Part shown: piece by piece, positions 61,199 to 64,000 of the stretch
Layout of the letters: every line of letters begins with the position of its first letter
How positions within the stretch are numbered: position 1 is the first letter of the stretch
Assembly (NCBI RefSeq): GCF_026626705.1
Contig: NZ_JAPNKC010000001.1
Span: forward strand, 10,936,001 to 11,000,000
DNA: 64,000 bases
From: Pyxidicoccus sp. MSG2
GTDB taxonomy: Bacteria > Myxococcota > Myxococcia > Myxococcales > Myxococcaceae
Reading direction: 5' to 3'
Program-made: the position numbers and the translations under genes
The notes under the pieces: generated by a model
Database searches by the model: none
What the model was told of the DNA's origin: nothing
Seen by the model: only the letters and a program-made list of their open reading frames with translations

Positions 61199-61999
61199 TC
61201 AAGCGGCACTGTCGTGCAGGAAGCCGCGGGCGAAGTCGCCGCTCAGGAACTGGCTGTCGAACGCTTCCATGCCGGCCATTCTCGCGAAGGTCCTCTGGAG
61301 GATGGCCTCTGAATCCATGCCGACCTGGTCGCCATGGCGCTGGAGCTTGCGCACTTCCCGGACTGCCAGGCGTATGAAGAGCCTCCACCACAGCTTCAGC
61401 AGGGCTGTCTTGACGGGGCCCGAGTGCGCCATCAGCGTCTGGACTCCGAGCCGGGTGCCGGCGATGTGCCGTGACTCGTCCTTCAACATCAGGCGGATCA
61501 TCTCCTTGCCCGTCGTGTCGACGGTGTCGAGCTCCAGGCTGCGCTGGAAGATGGTGGCGGCCAGTGTCTCGGTGAAATAGGTCGCCAGAATCCAGCGCTC
61601 CACCGGCATGGGGCCCGTCGTGGCCAGGAAGACGAGCAGATCAAACGCTTTCAGCCTGGCGGGGGGCGCGTTCAGCTTGTGCAGGTAGGTGCGAAAGACA
61701 AACAGGTGCTTGGACTCGTCGTAGCACTGGGTGGAGTAGTAGGTCACCATCTCGCTGGTGTCGAAGAGGTGGGCGGCCTTGTTCATCAAGCGCTGGATGA
61801 TTTCGAGGCCCTGCCACTCGCCCTCGTAGAAGTACTGGAGGATGTTGATCCAGCCTTCCTTGATGGCGCCCAGCTCGATGGGGCGGCTCCAGTCAATGGC
61901 CGTCTCGGGGTTCCAGTCCGTCGCGAAGGCCAGGCGGGACAGGCCATCCCAGGTTTTCGCGGTGACCTTCTCCAGGGGGGCGGCTCGGCTCGTTTCCAT
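61199..61999 (-). CDS. ferritin-like diiron protein (possible AurF-type N-oxygenase)
   Basis: 266 residues from the ATG at 61999. A helical bundle with a GEWQGLEIIQR Glu, YDESKH (ExxH), a middle Glu in FTETLAATIFQR and DESRHIAGTR (ExxH), the set of carboxylate and His ligands of a dinuclear iron centre. The order E-ExxH-E-ExxH is that of the ferritin-like diiron oxygenase family, which includes p-aminobenzoate N-oxygenase AurF and fatty-aldehyde enzymes. Cytoplasmic. The substrate is unknown, and no biosynthetic cluster is adjacent. Confidence 0.8.
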   Translation of the reverse strand: METSRAAPLEKVTAKTWDGLSRLAFATDWNPETAIDWSRPIELGAIKEGWINILQYFYEGEWQGLEIIQRLMNKAAHLFDTSEMVTYYSTQCYDESKHLFVFRTYLHKLNAPPARLKAFDLLVFLATTGPMPVERWILATYFTETLAATIFQRSLELDTVDTTGKEMIRLMLKDESRHIAGTRLGVQTLMAHSGPVKTALLKLWWRLFIRLAVREVRKLQRHGDQVGMDSEAILQRTFARMAGMEAFDSQFLSGDFARGFLHDSAA

Positions 62000-62179
62000 G
62001 GTGCCGGAGCCAAGCCCGGATGACGGGCGGGGACAATGAACTCCGAGGCGAGGAGGGGAGCGGAGTGCGTTGGCGGACAGCTGGATTGCTCTCGGGTGTG
62101 AGCCGAATGGGCCGTACGCCACGCCGTCATGACGTCGACCGGCTCGACGGGCCGGTCGACGTCCAGGACCTCTGGCGTG

Positions 62180-62527
62180 CTACATGTCCGCGAGCTGCCG
62201 CACTTCGCACTCGACGTTCCACTCGTCGCCGTGCACCTCGAGGAAACGCCGGGTCAACTCGAGCGCCTCCTCCATCGAGTCGGCCTTGAGCATCGCGTAG
62301 CCGCCGACCACTTCCTTCGTCTCGGTGAAGGGCCCGTCGGTGCGGCTGAGCTTGCCGTGGTTGTTGCGCAGGCGGACGCCCGCGGAGGTGGGCTGAAGGC
62401 CGGCCGTCTCGATCAGCACGCCCTTGGCCGTCATCTCCTCGATCAGCTTCCCCATGTCGGCCATCAGCTTCTCGCTGGGCATCTGGCCGGTGTTCTCCTG
62501 GACTCGGACCATGGACAGGAAGCGCAT
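62180..62527 (-). CDS. YCII-related (DGPF) protein
   Basis: 115 residues. Family core RTDGPFTETKEVVGGYAMLK and EEALELTRRFLEVHGDEW. Starts MRFLSMVRVQENTGQMPSEK, the long form of this family often linked with ECF sigma factors; none is present here. It is the second YCII gene in the window, distinct from the one at 31315. The 180 bp before the ferritin-like gene hold nothing recognisable. Confidence 0.88.
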   Translation of the reverse strand: MRFLSMVRVQENTGQMPSEKLMADMGKLIEEMTAKGVLIETAGLQPTSAGVRLRNNHGKLSRTDGPFTETKEVVGGYAMLKADSMEEALELTRRFLEVHGDEWNVECEVRQLADM

Positions 62528-62656
62528 GTGACTCTCCTTCGTCGATAGGTGGGTGAAGCCGGGCGGAAACGCCCGTTTCAGGGTGGCGACGACCGACCGG
62601 GGACGGAATCGACACGCCTTTTTCGAATGTCGACGCCGCAGTGCGTCAGCGAGAGC

Positions 62657-63229
62657 TCAGGTCAGCGTCCCGCACTCGGCGATTCGCCGGACTCGAAGCG
62701 CGGCCAGCCGCTCCAGCGGCGCCGCCGCCTCCGGCCCCTCGAGCAGCGCTACCGCGCGGGCGACCGCATCCAGGGTGGAAAGCCCGGAGGGGTGCGAGGG
62801 CTCGCGGAGTCGGAGCAGCCCGGGCTCGGGCGGCGGTAGCACCAGCCGGGGAAGCAGGCGCAGCGCGGGGTGTCGCTGGGTCATCCGCCGAGCCTGCGAC
62901 CAGCTTGCATCCAGCACCACCAGTTGCCTCGGCGCCGGGGCGTCCGGCGGCGCGGTGGGGCCGTCAGGGTAGAGCAGCCAGGTGCCGGGCTCCGTGAGCA
63001 GGGTGGTGTCCAGGGCCTCCGCCGGAGAGCCGTAGGTGAGCAGCCGGGTATTCGCGAGGGCCAGCGCGGCCACCCGCCCCGTGTTGCTCTTCTTGCCCGC
63101 CTCCATCACGTGCTGGAGGAGGAGGAACCGGGTGCGCGTCTCCACCCGGGGAATCTCCTCACACAGGCAGAGGTGTTCCGGAAGGTTGCAGCGCTGGCAG
63201 CGGGGGCGGCGGTAGACGCGGTGGGACAT
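62657..63229 (-). CDS. DTW-domain tRNA-uridine aminocarboxypropyltransferase-like protein
   Basis: 190 residues from the ATG at 63229. N-terminal zinc site CQRCNLPEHLCLCEEI (C-x2-C-x5-C-x-C), the hallmark of DTW proteins. SPOUT-like core with LLLQHVMEAGKKSNTGR (the Q-H and K-S/T-T/N loop), LLYPDGP and the DTW motif as LDASW. These enzymes add a 3-amino-3-carboxypropyl group from SAM to a tRNA uridine (E. coli TapT). The motif variant DASW keeps Asp and Trp. Cytoplasmic. Confidence 0.88.
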   Translation of the reverse strand: MSHRVYRRPRCQRCNLPEHLCLCEEIPRVETRTRFLLLQHVMEAGKKSNTGRVAALALANTRLLTYGSPAEALDTTLLTEPGTWLLYPDGPTAPPDAPAPRQLVVLDASWSQARRMTQRHPALRLLPRLVLPPPEPGLLRLREPSHPSGLSTLDAVARAVALLEGPEAAAPLERLAALRVRRIAECGTLT

Positions 63230-63412
63230 CTCCCTCACTCGTACCGCAACGAATTGCGCCAGCCAATTGCTGAGGGCCAAGCCCCTCGAGAGGGTCCCCG
63301 CGGACGCACCCTCCGGCAAGGATGGCGTGCCAGCGCCGCCGCTTCGTCGGCGTCGGACACAGACCTGATGCGGAATCCGACGTAGAGTCGATGTCTCACT
63401 CCGGGGGACTCG

Positions 63413-64000
63413 ATGCGCTCACGTTCGAGACCGCAGCTCTGCTTGTTGGCACTCCTGGTGGCCCTGGCCGCCTGCTCCGACTCCAACGGTGGCGACGATG
63501 ATGCCGATGCCGGCTCCGACAACGCGAAGGTCGACCGCATCATCGTCACCCCGGATCAGGGCTTCCTCTGGGTGGGCGAGCGGCTGACGCTGGCGGCGTT
63601 CGCGTACGACAGGGACGGCACGCTGCTGGAGGACGTGAGCTTCACCTGGTCCGGCACCGACGCCACGGTGGCGGGCGTCGAGGACGGGCGCGTGGAGGGC
63701 GTCTCCTCGGGCGCATCCCTGGTGACCGCCTCCGCCGGAGACGTCTCGAGTTCGCCGGTGGCGGTGCTGGTCATCGACGCGCCGGAGGACATGCGCAGCT
63801 CCGATGAGTACCTCGCCGAGGCCGCCGAGGCGGGGCTCGTCACGCCGCACGAGGTGCTCACCTACCGCGTCTACGCCGCCTTCAAGGACTCGCGCCTGCC
63901 GCTCCAGTACAAGGGCCGCGCGAGTGGCGCCTTCGAGACGGAGGCGCTCCAGGACGTCATCGACCAGTACGAAACGCTGCCCGCCGAGACGAAGGCCGCG
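63413..64000 (+). CDS. lipoprotein with Big_2-like domain, 3' end outside the window
   Basis: 196 codons to the edge. The ATG at 63413 gives MRSRSRPQLCLLALLVALAAC, a lipobox with Cys21, then an Asp-rich stretch. Residues about 40-120 resemble a bacterial Ig-like (Big_2) domain: DRIIVTPDQGFLWVGERLTL, AFAYDRDGTLLEDVSFTW, VEGVSSGASLVTASAG. A helical, less familiar part begins near 125 (DEYLAEAAEAGLVTPHEVLT). Surface protein; the main function is encoded beyond the window. Confidence 0.75.
   Translation, partial: MRSRSRPQLCLLALLVALAACSDSNGGDDDADAGSDNAKVDRIIVTPDQGFLWVGERLTLAAFAYDRDGTLLEDVSFTWSGTDATVAGVEDGRVEGVSSGASLVTASAGDVSSSPVAVLVIDAPEDMRSSDEYLAEAAEAGLVTPHEVLTYRVYAAFKDSRLPLQYKGRASGAFETEALQDVIDQYETLPAETKAA

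Noticed and set aside
1..64000. Insertion sequences, prophage genes, integrases, tRNA or rRNA genes
   Set aside because: None of their hallmark proteins or structures was seen anywhere in the window, although a dedicated tRNA scan was not possible.

Overview
The window looks like a chromosomal segment of a predatory myxobacterium (Myxococcota, most likely the Myxococcus/Corallococcus/Pyxidicoccus group). GC content is very high, and the coding strand is strongly biased to G/C at third codon positions. Secreted lipoproteins are unusually dense (FG-GAP, kelch, PPC-like, C-type lectin, MopE-type, DUF3455, Big_2). There are several giant Ser/Thr-kinase fusions, an FHA sigma54 activator, a PEGA kinase and DUF4476 proteins. 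This assignment is inference from gene content; no rRNA or tRNA was seen.

Layout. 0-5.5 kb: remnant of a LuxR-type regulator, a truncated astacin-like/FG-GAP lipoprotein, a tandem pair of small Cys-rich secreted proteins, a possible gene remnant, a small lipoprotein, and a divergent TetR/NmrA pair with twin operators. 5.6-11 kb: two very large lipoproteins, one a kelch/hydrolase fusion and one with PPC-like repeats. 11-13.1 kb: an unrecognised two-gene cassette. 13.3-17.8 kb: secreted hydrolases (serine hydrolase, sulfatase, alpha/beta hydrolase with an apparent CTG start). 17.9-23 kb: FHA-GAF-sigma54 activator, Cys-rich lipoprotein, PEGA Ser/Thr kinase and a coupled TPR membrane protein. 23-31.3 kb: two-domain C-type lectin lipoprotein, GNAT, SNF2 helicase, MopE-like lipoprotein, DoxX-like protein. 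31.3-36 kb: YCII protein, MarR, and AraC divergent from an NAD(P)-binding/DUF1772 pair, then a secreted EEP nuclease or phosphatase-like protein. 36-43.4 kb: DUF4476 protein, a kinase/degenerate-cyclase/ATPase/TPR giant, and an SDR-AraC operon behind a large dyad. 43.5-48.5 kb: a run of secreted proteins (FKBP, LipA-like lipase, zinc protease with ricin lectin, papain/C39-like protease and a companion) closed by a strong terminator. 48.5-52.8 kb: zinc-ribbon/helical-repeat protein, a trypsin-like protease without a signal peptide, and a Cys-repeat secreted protein. 52.9-60.2 kb: a trifunctional Ser/Thr kinase-ATPase-GAF-histidine kinase divergent from a VWA protein with a duplicated C-terminal module. 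60.3-64 kb: DUF3455 lipoprotein, ferritin-like diiron protein, YCII protein, DTW-domain protein, and the start of a Big_2 lipoprotein that runs off the end.

How they work together. Most of the content is either export-directed hydrolytic and adhesive proteins, fitting a predatory and saprophytic life, or signalling proteins that sense and integrate state. The clearest co-transcribed units are 2654-2251, 13082-11124, 20289-22966, 33418-34577, 41486-43382, 43543-47087 and 47247-48468. Candidates for undescribed biology are the 11.1-13.1 kb cassette, the 48.6-51.8 kb zinc-ribbon/protease pair, the secreted-hydrolase run at 43.5-48.5 kb, and the VWA protein with the repeated module.
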